A stretch of 64,000 nt of DNA, taken from assembly GCA_958403905.1 (NCBI GenBank), contig CATXZD010000013.1:1-64000 (forward strand). The letters run 5' to 3'. This document shows positions 45,561 to 54,595 of this stretch, in pieces. Position 1 is the stretch's first letter; each line of letters starts with the position of its first letter. Under the pieces are notes generated by a model, which saw only the letters and a list, made by a program, of their open reading frames with translations, had not been told where the DNA came from and searched no databases. The position numbers and the translations under genes are program-made. The DNA comes from an uncultured Ruminococcus sp. (GTDB lineage: Bacteria; Bacillota; Clostridia; Oscillospirales; Acutalibacteraceae).

Positions 45561-47219
45561 ATGAAAAGTTCAGTTTTAAAGGACGGCATAAATGCTGCTC
45601 CCCAGCGTACACTTCTTCACGCTTTAGGTCTTACCGATGAAGAAATCAAAAAGCCGTTAATCGGTATCGTAAGCTCCAAAAACGATATTGTTCCCGGTCA
45701 TATGAATATTGACAAGGTTGTTGAGGCTGTAAAAATGGGCGTTGCCCTTGCAGGCGGTGTTCCGATAGTATTCCCTGCAATTGCTGTTTGTGACGGTATT
45801 GCAATGGGTCATGAGGGTATGAAATATTCTCTTGTTACACGTGAGCTTATTGCCGACTCAACCGAGGCTATGGCTAAGGCGCACGCGTTTGACGGTCTTG
45901 TTATGGTTCCCAACTGCGACAAGAACGTTCCCGGACTTCTTATGGCGGCTGCAAGACTTAATATTCCTTCAATTTTTGTTAGCGGCGGTCCTATGCTTGC
46001 CGGCAAGGTTGACGGTAAGAAAATCAGCTACTCTACTGTTTCTGAGGCTGTTTCACGCTTTAAGGTAGGCGAAATTGACGAGGAAAAGTTAAGCGAATAT
46101 GAAAACAACGCTTGTCCAACCTGTGGTTCATGCTCGGGTATGTTCACTGCCAACTCAATGAACTGCCTTACAGAGGTTATCGGTATGGGTCTTAAAGGCA
46201 ACGGTACTGTTCCTGCTGTTTACTCTCAGCGTTTACAGCTTGCAAAGCACGCAGGTATGCAGATTATGGAGCTTGTTAAAAACAACATTCGTCCACGTGA
46301 CATTATGACAGAGGAAACATTCAAAAATGCTCTGACAGTTGATATGGCTCTTGGCTGTTCAACAAACACAATGCTTCATCTTCCTGCTATCGCTCACGAG
46401 TGCGGAATCGATTTGGATCTTGACATTGCAAATGAAATCTCTGCTAAGACTCCCAACCTCTGCCACCTTGCTCCCGCAGGCGAGCACTTTATTGAAGAGC
46501 TTAACGAAGCAGGCGGTATTTATGCAGTAATGCACGAGCTGACAAAGCTTAATCTTATCAACACCTCGCTTCTCACCTGCACAGGCAAAACTGTTGGTGA
46601 AAACATTGAAGGCTGCGAAATTAAGGATACGGAAATCATCAGAACAGTTGAAAACCCCTACAGCAAAACAGGCGGCATCGCTGTATTAAAGGGCAACCTT
46701 GCTCCCGACGGCTGCGTTGTAAAAAGAAGTGCAGTTGCACAGGAAATGATGCACCACAGGGGATTTGCAAGAGTATTTGACTGCGAAGAAGACGCTCTCA
46801 ACGCAATTTACGACGGCAAAATTAACGAAGGCGACGTTGTTGTTATCCGCTACGAAGGACCTAAGGGCGGTCCCGGAATGAGAGAAATGCTCAATCCCAC
46901 CTCTGCAATTATGGGCAGCGGTCTTGGTAACTGCGTTGCACTTATCACAGACGGACGTTTCTCAGGCGCTACAAGGGGCGCAGCAATCGGTCACGTTTCA
47001 CCCGAAGCTGCAGTCGGCGGCCCTATTGCTCTTATTGAAGAGGGCGACACGATAGAAATCGACATTCCCGCAAACACAATTAACGTGCTTGTTTCTGATG
47101 AAGAGCTTGCAAAGCGCAAGGCTGCTTGGACACCACGCAAACCGAGAATAACTTCCGGCTATCTTTCACGTTATGCAAAACTTGTTACTTCAGGCGCACA
47201 GGGCGCAGTTCTTGAGTAA
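45561..47219 (+). CDS. ilvD: Dihydroxy-acid dehydratase
   Basis: IlvD dehydrates dihydroxy acids to the keto acids of valine and isoleucine, using an Fe-S cluster. The 552-aa protein has NCDKNVPGLLMAAARLN, the cluster Cys in CPTCGSCSGMFTANSMN, and the C-terminal LITDGRFSGATRG. I use the ATG at 45561 behind AAAGGA. No other ilv gene is adjacent. Confidence 0.96.
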   Translation: MKSSVLKDGINAAPQRTLLHALGLTDEEIKKPLIGIVSSKNDIVPGHMNIDKVVEAVKMGVALAGGVPIVFPAIAVCDGIAMGHEGMKYSLVTRELIADSTEAMAKAHAFDGLVMVPNCDKNVPGLLMAAARLNIPSIFVSGGPMLAGKVDGKKISYSTVSEAVSRFKVGEIDEEKLSEYENNACPTCGSCSGMFTANSMNCLTEVIGMGLKGNGTVPAVYSQRLQLAKHAGMQIMELVKNNIRPRDIMTEETFKNALTVDMALGCSTNTMLHLPAIAHECGIDLDLDIANEISAKTPNLCHLAPAGEHFIEELNEAGGIYAVMHELTKLNLINTSLLTCTGKTVGENIEGCEIKDTEIIRTVENPYSKTGGIAVLKGNLAPDGCVVKRSAVAQEMMHHRGFARVFDCEEDALNAIYDGKINEGDVVVIRYEGPKGGPGMREMLNPTSAIMGSGLGNCVALITDGRFSGATRGAAIGHVSPEAAVGGPIALIEEGDTIEIDIPANTINVLVSDEELAKRKAAWTPRKPRITSGYLSRYAKLVTSGAQGAVLE

Positions 47220-47297
47220 ACCGTAAATTTATACAAAACTTTATACATAAATTTATGCTATTTGCGATATTTAATCTTTAGAAAAAGCAATATGCAC

Positions 47298-47333
47298 AAT
47301 TCACCCTTTGTTCTATTGGGCAAAGGGTGAATT
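47298..47333 (+). terminator. Terminator after ilvD
   Basis: A 13-bp perfect stem (AATTCACCCTTTG with its complement), a 10-base loop, then TTTTTT. Confidence 0.9.
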
Positions 47334-47355
47334 TTTTTATTTTACTCAATTATTG

Positions 47356-47384
47356 TTGTATATTTTATACAAATATGATATAAT
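47356..47384 (+). promoter_or_regulatory. Predicted promoter of the EF-G-like gene
   Basis: TTGTAT (47356-47361), 17 bases, TATAAT (47379-47384). Confidence 0.5.
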
Positions 47385-47468
47385 TATTTAGACTTAATTC
47401 ATACAATTGTTGAAATTGATAAAATAACGTCGAATTTAAAATTTTCAAAACGAAAGGAGTTTTCATTT

Positions 47469-49541
47469 TTGAAACAATATGACGCTAAAAAAATATTAAA
47501 TATTGCACTCGCCGGACACAACGGCTGCGGTAAAACCTCTGTTGCCGAATCAATCCTCTATCTTTCAAAGGTAAGCGACCGTCTTGGCAAAATAGCAGAC
47601 GGAAACACAATGCTCGACTTTGATTCAGAAGAAATCAAACGTCAGGCGTCAATTATGACGGCTGTTGCTCCCATAGAGTGGAAGAACACGAAAATCAATC
47701 TTATTGACACTCCCGGTCTTTTTGACTTTGCCGGCGGCGTTGCAGAGGGTATGCGTGCCGCTGACACGGCATTGATTGTTGTTTCAGGCAAGGACGGTGT
47801 CAATGTCGGAACGGAAAAGGCTGTTGAAGCCGCCACAAAAGCGGGTCTTACCAAAGTGTTCTTTGTAAACGGTCTTTGTGACGAAGACGCTCGTTTCTAC
47901 CGCGTATTTGAAAACCTCAAGGCAACGTTCGGTCCGTCAGTTTGTCCTGTTGTAGTTCCCTACATTGTTGACGGTCAGGCTAATACCTACGTTAACCTCT
48001 TCGACTACAAGGCTTATGAATATTCAACCGACGGTTCTGTTAATCCTACTGCTCTTCCCGATATGGGCAGCAGACTTGAGGGACTTCGTGAAGCTATTAA
48101 GGAAGCCGTTGCCGAAACAAGCGAGGAGCTTCTCGACAAGTTTATTATGGGTGAGGAATTTACTCCAGAAGAAATTATCCTCGGTGTAAGTCAGGGCGTA
48201 AAAGACGGCACAATCTGCCCTGTATTCTGCGGTGACGCTCATAACACATTTGCTATTGACCAGCTTTTAAACAGCCTTACCTGGCTTGCTCCGTCGGCAG
48301 CCGACAAAGGCGATGAAATAGGCGTTGACATAAACGGCGAGCCTGTTGAGGTTTCCGTAAATGAAAACGGTGCTACTGCGGCTATTGTTTTCAAGACTGT
48401 TGCCGACCCGTTTATAGGCAGACTTTCATATATCAAGGTTGTATCGGGCAAGATTGCTCCTGACACGCCTCTTATTAATATGCGCACAGGTTCTCAGGAA
48501 AGAATTACAAAGGTTCTTGCAATGTGCGGCAAAAAGCAGATTGACGTTGATTACATAGGTGCAGGCGACATCGGTGCAATTCCGAAGCTTACGTCTACAA
48601 AAACAGGCGACACACTATGCTCACCGCTTCGCAAGGTTGTGCTTGACGGAATCGACTATCCTGTTTCTTCCTACACAATGGCGATTTATCCTGCTAAGAA
48701 AGGTGACGAAGATAAGGTGGCTCAGGCTCTTGCAAAGCTTTGTGACGAAGACCCGACAATTAAGTTTGTCACTAATCATGAAACACACGAAATGCTTATT
48801 TCGGGACTTGGCGAACAGCATCTTGACGTTGTAATTTCAAGACTAAAATCTAAATACAATGTTGACGCTTCTCTTCAAAGGCAGAAAATTGCATACAGAG
48901 AAACTATCCGCAAAAAGGTTACTGCACAGGGCAGATACAAGAAACAGTCGGGCGGTCACGGACAATTCGGAGATGTATGGATTGAATTTGAGCCTTGCGA
49001 AACAGATGATCTCGTATTTGCAGAACGTGTAGTCGGAGGTGCGGTTCCTAAGAACTTCTTCCCTGCTGTTGAAAAGGGACTTCGTGATTCAATCAAGAAG
49101 GGCGTGCTTGCAGGCTACCCGACGGTAGGAATTAAGGCTACGCTTTATGACGGCTCATACCACCCTGTTGACTCCTCTGAAATGTCGTTTAAAACTGCGG
49201 CAAGCCTTGCATACAAAAACGGTATTCCGAACGCTTCTCCAACGCTTTTGGAGCCTATCGGAAGTCTTAAAACTTATGTTCCGGATTCAAATATGGGCGA
49301 CGTAATGGGCGAAGTTAACAAGCGCAGAGGCAGAGTACTGGGTATGTCTCCTGCCGAAAACGGAATGCAGATTGTTGAGGCTGAGGTGCCGATGGCTGAA
49401 ATGAGCGACTTCTCAACATTCATCAGGCAGATTACTCAGGGCAGAGGCTCGTTTGAACTTTCATTTGCCCGCTATGAGGACGCACATGCAAACGTAGCTC
49501 AAAAGATTATCGAAAAAGCTAAAGCTGACATGACAGAATAA
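47469..49541 (+). CDS. EF-G-like translational GTPase with altered G motifs
   Basis: The 690-aa protein has all five EF-G-like domains, including the late QSGGHGQFGDVWIEFEP and GRVLGMSPAENG. It is a paralogue rather than the housekeeping factor. The P-loop reads GHNGCGKTS (16-24) instead of AHIDAGKTT, switch II reads DTPGL (80-84) without the catalytic His, and the G4 position reads NGLC (134-137) instead of NKMD. The start is TTG at 47469 behind AAAGGAG. Translocation is not assured; GTP use itself is in doubt. Confidence 0.88.
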   Translation: MKQYDAKKILNIALAGHNGCGKTSVAESILYLSKVSDRLGKIADGNTMLDFDSEEIKRQASIMTAVAPIEWKNTKINLIDTPGLFDFAGGVAEGMRAADTALIVVSGKDGVNVGTEKAVEAATKAGLTKVFFVNGLCDEDARFYRVFENLKATFGPSVCPVVVPYIVDGQANTYVNLFDYKAYEYSTDGSVNPTALPDMGSRLEGLREAIKEAVAETSEELLDKFIMGEEFTPEEIILGVSQGVKDGTICPVFCGDAHNTFAIDQLLNSLTWLAPSAADKGDEIGVDINGEPVEVSVNENGATAAIVFKTVADPFIGRLSYIKVVSGKIAPDTPLINMRTGSQERITKVLAMCGKKQIDVDYIGAGDIGAIPKLTSTKTGDTLCSPLRKVVLDGIDYPVSSYTMAIYPAKKGDEDKVAQALAKLCDEDPTIKFVTNHETHEMLISGLGEQHLDVVISRLKSKYNVDASLQRQKIAYRETIRKKVTAQGRYKKQSGGHGQFGDVWIEFEPCETDDLVFAERVVGGAVPKNFFPAVEKGLRDSIKKGVLAGYPTVGIKATLYDGSYHPVDSSEMSFKTAASLAYKNGIPNASPTLLEPIGSLKTYVPDSNMGDVMGEVNKRRGRVLGMSPAENGMQIVEAEVPMAEMSDFSTFIRQITQGRGSFELSFARYEDAHANVAQKIIEKAKADMTE

Positions 49542-49572
49542 TCAATCACTGCAAACTTATTCATAAAAATTT

Positions 49573-49598
49573 ACGGACGGATTTCAAAATCCGTCCGT
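49573..49598. terminator. Terminator between the EF-G-like gene and the Crp/Fnr regulator
   Basis: A perfect 11-bp stem (ACGGACGGATT with its complement) and 4-base loop between convergent genes, followed by GTTTTG. Confidence 0.85.
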
Positions 49599-49623
49599 GT
49601 TTTGTTGCTGTCTTAAAATATTA

Positions 49624-50253
49624 TTATTTCAAAAGCGTTATTCTGCGCTTGTCAGTAGAAATTATTTTCTCCTCATTCAGTTTCTTAATTTCTCTCATCA
49701 TTGCACTTCGGTCAACTCCGAGGTAATCTGCTAGGTCGGAAAACGGCAACGGCAATGTAAAACTCCTGCTCTTCTCCTCAGATTCTAGATATTCAAAAAA
49801 CGACATTAACTTACTGCGGAGCGTTCTCTGACATAGAATATCAACGTGAGCAAGCGACTTCCTCGCAGTGGTCATCATAATTTGGTTAATCAACATAACG
49901 TGTTTTGAACAGTTTTTTTCACAGCAGGTAATCAGCTTTTTGTATTTTATAAAATCTACAGTACATTTTGTTTTTGCGTAAACATAAAATAATTTTTCCT
50001 CGGTATCGGGAAGAAAATGTTTTCCGAATGCATTTCCACGCATATAATAATCAATTATTCTTCTCTGCTCCTCGGAATTAATTGTGGAAAGGTATGCAAT
50101 TCCACTTTTAATTATTCCAATAATGTCATTTTCAGGTGAACAAATTGTAATAATTTCGCCCCTTTCATAAACCCTTTCAACAGGCGAAAAACACTCATTT
50201 AACCCGATTAATTCTACATTTGTAAGCCTTGAATCAATAGACATATCATTCAT
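49624..50253 (-). CDS. Crp/Fnr family transcription regulator
   Basis: The 209-aa protein has an N-terminal cyclic-nucleotide-binding-like barrel (residues 20-110) and a C-terminal winged helix whose recognition region reads FSDLADYLGVDRSAMMREI. A Cys cluster (TCCEKNC, about residues 109-115) lies by the dimer helix and is not the usual Fnr arrangement; it could sense redox state or metal. The ATG at 50253 follows GGAG. It is divergent from nrdDG and shares a palindromic site with it. Confidence 0.88.
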   Translation of the reverse strand: MNDMSIDSRLTNVELIGLNECFSPVERVYERGEIITICSPENDIIGIIKSGIAYLSTINSEEQRRIIDYYMRGNAFGKHFLPDTEEKLFYVYAKTKCTVDFIKYKKLITCCEKNCSKHVMLINQIMMTTARKSLAHVDILCQRTLRSKLMSFFEYLESEEKSRSFTLPLPFSDLADYLGVDRSAMMREIKKLNEEKIISTDKRRITLLK

Positions 50254-50305
50254 TACAACCACTCCATAATGTGTGTTATTTTTTAGTCCTACACTATATA
50301 TTGTT

Positions 50306-50334
50306 ATTATAAATCATTTTTGTTGTTTGTGCAA
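50306..50334 (-). promoter_or_regulatory. Predicted promoter of the Crp/Fnr regulator gene
   Basis: On the minus strand TTGCAC (50329-50334), 17 bases, TATAAT (50306-50311). The -35 lies inside the palindrome at 50321-50336, which suits autorepression. Confidence 0.6.
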
Positions 50335-50336
50335 CA
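50321..50336. promoter_or_regulatory. Candidate Crp/Fnr-type operator
   Basis: TGTTG-N6-CAACA has the 5-6-5 geometry of Crp/Fnr boxes. Its centre is about 41.5 bases upstream of the start predicted from the nrdD -10 box (TATAAT, 50358-50363), the position of class II activator sites. The nrdD -35 is poor, as expected for an activated promoter. Confidence 0.55.
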
Positions 50337-50402
50337 GTATATTAAAAATTTTTGCTGTATAATTAAACCTGCAATCAAATTTATTGAAAAGGAAGGGAAA
50401 TA

Positions 50403-52574
50403 ATGAAAATTATTAAGCGAAACGGTTCGGAAGAAGATTTTAATATTGAAAAAATTGTCAATGCAGTAAAAAAGGCAAACAACTCATCTGAAACACGTTT
50501 CCTGACTGACGAACAAATCAATGACATTGCAGAATACGTTGAATATAAATGCAACAAAATTAAAAGAGCGGTTTCTGTAGAAGAAATCCAGGATATGGTT
50601 GAGGATCAGCTTATGGCTAAAGGTGCATTTGAACTTGCACGCCGTTATGTTAGATACCGCTACAATCGTTCTCTTATTCGTAAGGCTAACACAACCGACA
50701 ACAGAATTCTCTCCCTTATTGAATGCAATAACGAAGAGGTTAAGCAGGAAAATTCCAACAAAAATCCTACCGTAAACAGCGTTCAGCGTGACTATATGGC
50801 AGGCGAAGTAAGCCGTGACCTTACAAAAAGAATGTTGCTTCCACCCGACATCGTTGAGGCAGACAAGCAGGGAATTATTCACTTTCACGACTCCGACTAC
50901 TTTGCACAGCATATGCACAACTGTGACCTCGTAAATCTTGAGGATATGCTGCAAAACGGAACGGTTATCAGCGACACCCTTATTGAAAAACCTCACAGCT
51001 TTTCAACAGCCTGCAACATTGCCACTCAGATTATAGCACAGGTTGCAAGCAACCAATACGGCGGTCAGAGCATAAGCCTTGCTCATCTTGCCCCCTTTGT
51101 TCAGATTTCAAGAGAAAAAATCCGCAAGGAAACTATTGCAGAAATTGAAGAACTCGGCTGTGAAGTAAGCGAAGAAAAGCTAAATGAAATTGTTGAAAAA
51201 CGACTTCGCAAGGAAGTAAACAGAGGCGTTCAGACTATTCAGTATCAGGTTGTAACCCTGCTCACCACTAACGGTCAGGCTCCGTTTGTTACAGTGTTTA
51301 TGTACCTTAATGAAGCTAAAAACGAACAGGAAAAACAGGATCTTGCCCTTATTATTGAAGAAACCCTTAAACAGCGTCATCAGGGTGTTAAAAATGAGGA
51401 CGGCGTGTGGATTACTCCTGCATTTCCTAAGCTTATTTATGTTCTTGAAGAGGACAATGTAACCGAAGACAGCAAATACTGGTATTTAACTGAGCTTTCG
51501 GCAAAATGCACTGCAAAAAGAATGGTGCCCGACTATATTTCCGAAAAAGTTATGTTACAGAATAAAATCGACAAAAACGGTGAAGGTCACTGTTACACCT
51601 GTATGGGCTGCCGCAGCTTCCTCACCCCTTATGTTGACGAAAACGGAAAGCCTAAGTATTACGGACGATTCAATCAGGGCGTTGTTACCGTAAACCTTGT
51701 TGACATTGGATTAAGCGCTAACAGAGATATGGTTAAATTCTGGAAGATTTTTGACGAGCGAATGGAGCTTTGCCACCGTGCCTTGCAGTGCCGTCACGAA
51801 AGACTGACAGGCACACTCTCTGACGCTGCTCCTATTCTCTGGCAGTACGGTGCGCTTGCAAGACTTGAAAAAGGCGAAACAATCGACAAGCTTCTCCACG
51901 GCGGTTATTCAACAATTTCACTCGGCTATGCAGGCCTTTGGGAATGCGTTTACAGTCTTAATGGCAAAAAGCTCACCGAAAAGGAAGGCAAGGAGCTTGG
52001 CTTACAGATTATGCAGAAGCTCAATGATTACTGCGCAAAGTGGAAAAAAGAAGAAAACATAGACTACAGCCTTTACGGCACCCCGCTTGAAAGCACAACA
52101 TATAAATTCTCAAAGTGCCTGCAAAAGCGTTTTGGCGTAATCAAAGGCGTTACAGACAGAAATTACATCACCAACAGCTATCACGTTCATGTTTCGGAGG
52201 AAATCAACGCTTTTGATAAACTCAAGCTTGAGTCAGAATTTCAGGCTCTCTCCCCCGGCGGCGCTATCAGCTATGTTGAAGTTCCCAATATGCAGGACAA
52301 CATTCCCGCTGTTTTACAGGTTATCAAATTCATCTACGACAACATTATGTATGCAGAGCTCAACACAAAGAGTGACTACTGTCAGGTATGCGGCTACGAC
52401 GGCGAAATCGGCATTATTGAAGAGGACGGAAAGCTCGTTTGGGAATGTCCAAAGTGCCATAACCGTGATCAGGACAAGATGAACGTTGCAAGACGTACCT
52501 GCGGCTATATTGGTACACAGTTCTGGAATCAGGGCAGAACACAGGAAATCAAAGAAAGGGTGCTTCACCTCTGA
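50403..52574 (+). CDS. nrdD: Anaerobic ribonucleoside-triphosphate reductase
   Basis: NrdD makes dNTPs from NTPs using a glycyl radical and works only without oxygen. The 723-aa protein has an ATP-cone (residues 1-90), the catalytic barrel, a zinc site with C660, C663, C682 and C685, and the radical Gly at 701 (RRTCGYIG). Its stop overlaps the nrdG start by one base. Confidence 0.97.
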   Translation: MKIIKRNGSEEDFNIEKIVNAVKKANNSSETRFLTDEQINDIAEYVEYKCNKIKRAVSVEEIQDMVEDQLMAKGAFELARRYVRYRYNRSLIRKANTTDNRILSLIECNNEEVKQENSNKNPTVNSVQRDYMAGEVSRDLTKRMLLPPDIVEADKQGIIHFHDSDYFAQHMHNCDLVNLEDMLQNGTVISDTLIEKPHSFSTACNIATQIIAQVASNQYGGQSISLAHLAPFVQISREKIRKETIAEIEELGCEVSEEKLNEIVEKRLRKEVNRGVQTIQYQVVTLLTTNGQAPFVTVFMYLNEAKNEQEKQDLALIIEETLKQRHQGVKNEDGVWITPAFPKLIYVLEEDNVTEDSKYWYLTELSAKCTAKRMVPDYISEKVMLQNKIDKNGEGHCYTCMGCRSFLTPYVDENGKPKYYGRFNQGVVTVNLVDIGLSANRDMVKFWKIFDERMELCHRALQCRHERLTGTLSDAAPILWQYGALARLEKGETIDKLLHGGYSTISLGYAGLWECVYSLNGKKLTEKEGKELGLQIMQKLNDYCAKWKKEENIDYSLYGTPLESTTYKFSKCLQKRFGVIKGVTDRNYITNSYHVHVSEEINAFDKLKLESEFQALSPGGAISYVEVPNMQDNIPAVLQVIKFIYDNIMYAELNTKSDYCQVCGYDGEIGIIEEDGKLVWECPKCHNRDQDKMNVARRTCGYIGTQFWNQGRTQEIKERVLHL

Positions 52575-53110
52575 TGAATTACGGTGAAATTAAAAATTAC
52601 GATATCGCAAACGGCGAGGGCGTAAGAGTTTCTCTGTTTGTTTCAGGCTGTACCCACCACTGCAAAAACTGTTTTAACCCCGAAACGTGGAATTTTGAAT
52701 ACGGCAAGCCTTTTACTAAAGAAACAGAAAACTATATAATTGAGTGCCTTTCTCCAAGCTATATTGACGGGCTTTCACTTCTCGGCGGTGAACCCTTTGA
52801 ACCAGATAATCAAAAGGTATTGCTACCATTTCTGCGCAGAGTAAAAAACGATTTGCCTAACAAAACAATCTGGTGCTACACGGGTTATCTGTTTGACAAA
52901 GAGCTTTTAAACGAAAGCCGCGCAAGGTGCAAATTTACCGATGAAATGCTGTCTCTGATTGATGTACTCGTTGACGGTGAGTTTATTCAGGATTTGTATG
53001 ACATCAGCCTTGCCTTCAGGGGCTCGTCAAACCAAAGAATAATAGATGTACAAAAATCGCTTGAATCAGGCGAAATAAAGCTTCATAATCTTATAAGCAG
53101 AAATATATAA
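52574..53110 (+). CDS. nrdG: Anaerobic ribonucleotide reductase activating protein
   Basis: NrdG is a radical-SAM enzyme that places the glycyl radical on NrdD. C26, C30 and C33 (CTHHCKNC) bind the 4Fe-4S cluster, and SLLGGEPFEPDN follows. 178 aa, normal length. Confidence 0.96.
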   Translation: MNYGEIKNYDIANGEGVRVSLFVSGCTHHCKNCFNPETWNFEYGKPFTKETENYIIECLSPSYIDGLSLLGGEPFEPDNQKVLLPFLRRVKNDLPNKTIWCYTGYLFDKELLNESRARCKFTDEMLSLIDVLVDGEFIQDLYDISLAFRGSSNQRIIDVQKSLESGEIKLHNLISRNI

Positions 53111-53127
53111 TTAATGCTTATATTTAA

Positions 53128-53157
53128 ACAGGGATTATCCGAATGGATAATCCCTGT
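53128..53157. terminator. Terminator after nrdG
   Basis: A 13-bp perfect stem (ACAGGGATTATCC with its complement) and 4-base loop, then CGTTTTA. Convergent genes on both sides. Confidence 0.85.
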
Positions 53158-53161
53158 CGTT

Positions 53162-53596
53162 TTATAGCTTTTTGGTAAAGCAAATAATCCTACCTACCTC
53201 ATTAAATCCCACAGCCATATGAAATCTGAGGCTTTCTTTGTTGTCAATCTCGCAGTCACTTGCAAATTCCTTACAGCCTTTTAAAAATGCCCATTTTTCA
53301 CATTCAGTGAGAAGCTGTTTTGCATATCCTTTGTGACGATATTCTTCCAATATAAAAATACCCTCTAAATAGCCAACAGGACTGCTGTTTGTTCCCTCAA
53401 CATAATCATGCCTCAGCTGACACATTGCGAATCCTATCGGCTTATTGTCAACATATTTGATAAAACACTGAGAGTTTTCACTATTGACAGCGCAAGAAAA
53501 TTCCTTTTCTAAATCCGCGACAGTGTTCTTGTTCCACATAATAACTGCTAACCGAGCAAGAGTGAGCAAGTCATTTTTATCTGCTTTTTTGACCAT
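53162..53596 (-). CDS. GNAT acetyltransferase resembling aminoglycoside 6'-N-acetyltransferases
   Basis: The 144-aa protein has the acetyl-CoA loop in FILEEYRHKGYAKQLL. The stretches RHDYVEGTNSSPVGYLEGIF and CKEFASDCEIDN closely follow AAC(6') enzymes of the Ih/Ig type as I recall them. In those, Asp and Glu near this region contact the drug. Whether it acts on aminoglycosides or a natural amine is not shown. It follows AGGTTTT upstream of the ATG and stands alone. Confidence 0.82.
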   Translation of the reverse strand: MVKKADKNDLLTLARLAVIMWNKNTVADLEKEFSCAVNSENSQCFIKYVDNKPIGFAMCQLRHDYVEGTNSSPVGYLEGIFILEEYRHKGYAKQLLTECEKWAFLKGCKEFASDCEIDNKESLRFHMAVGFNEVGRIICFTKKL

Positions 53597-53766
53597 TTTA
53601 AAACCTCATATGCAAATTTAAAATACAATCAGAAATAAATAAAAGATAGCACTGAAAATATTTAATACATTACCTTACTCCCTTAAAAGGTTCATTGGCA
53701 CAGCTTGACAGGACGCGTCTGTTCGCTACAGGGAATAAACTGCTTTTTATATAAGCCTGCTCTTCC

Positions 53767-54582
53767 CTAAAACTTGCCGCCTCCGCCGCCATGGGATGTT
53801 CCTGATGATGAACTGTGTGTACTGCTGCCTGAAGAGCTCTCATTCTTTGGTCTTGCAGTTTTATTAACCGTACGATACAGGAACATATCACGGCTTTCGG
53901 TGATATTCATACTGCCGCTTTTTACATAGTCGTTTGCCGTTGACTGATAATGCACCGTTTTAAGCTTGCTTATCATTACAAAAACAACGATCAATGCTAT
54001 AACTAATCCAATAACAATAGATATGGGAATCCACACAAGCGACAACGGCTCACTGGGCAAATTATTATTATCATATGGTTCTCCGTCTTTTGCCTTGGTT
54101 ATAAAATCATCACACAATGTTGCATAGGTATGGAATGCGTCTGCATAATCAGCGTCTGACAGGTCGGGTGTCATCTGTTCGCCAATATATTGAATACCTG
54201 CATCTGTGAATGCGGTGATACCATAGCCACAGGTAGATATGTACCAGTCGCGATCCTCCATACTGATAAGCAGCAGTATGCCGTCTTTATTATCTCCATA
54301 TCCGAAATTGCACTGCTCATAAAACAAATCGGCATAATCTTGTACAGAATAGCCCTGCAAATCATCAGTAGTTACAACGACTACATCCATATTCTGGCGC
54401 AAGCTGATTTCGTCCAGTTCATCAATAAGCGCTGTTTCCTCACTTTCACTCAGCAAATCAGCCATATCACTAACACGGTAGTATTCATCGGCAAAGCCAT
54501 CGGTTTCTGCCGCAAACACTGAGGTCATTGTGCTAAAGCAGAGGACAAGCATAAATAAAATAACAGTTAGTTTCTTTTTCAT
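53767..54582 (-). CDS. TPM-domain membrane protein (YdjH-like)
   Basis: The 271-aa protein has a signal peptide (1-25, ending VFAAE), a TPM domain (about 35-165: YYRVSDMADLLSESEE, MDVVVVTTDDL, DGILLLISMEDRDWYISTCGYG), a membrane helix at about 190-212 and a Ser/Gly-rich tail ending in HGGGGGKF. It is the last gene of a three- to four-gene operon whose makeup matches Bacillus ydjG-ydjH-ydjI; there the products help place a PspA-type protein at the membrane. Confidence 0.85.
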   Translation of the reverse strand: MKKKLTVILFMLVLCFSTMTSVFAAETDGFADEYYRVSDMADLLSESEETALIDELDEISLRQNMDVVVVTTDDLQGYSVQDYADLFYEQCNFGYGDNKDGILLLISMEDRDWYISTCGYGITAFTDAGIQYIGEQMTPDLSDADYADAFHTYATLCDDFITKAKDGEPYDNNNLPSEPLSLVWIPISIVIGLVIALIVVFVMISKLKTVHYQSTANDYVKSGSMNITESRDMFLYRTVNKTARPKNESSSGSSTHSSSSGTSHGGGGGKF

Positions 54583-54595
54583 AACTTACCCTCCT

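Noticed and set aside
53670..53891. 73-codon minus-strand frame at the end of the TPM gene
   Set aside because: Largely overlaps the TPM gene in another frame; no start signal or recognisable pattern.
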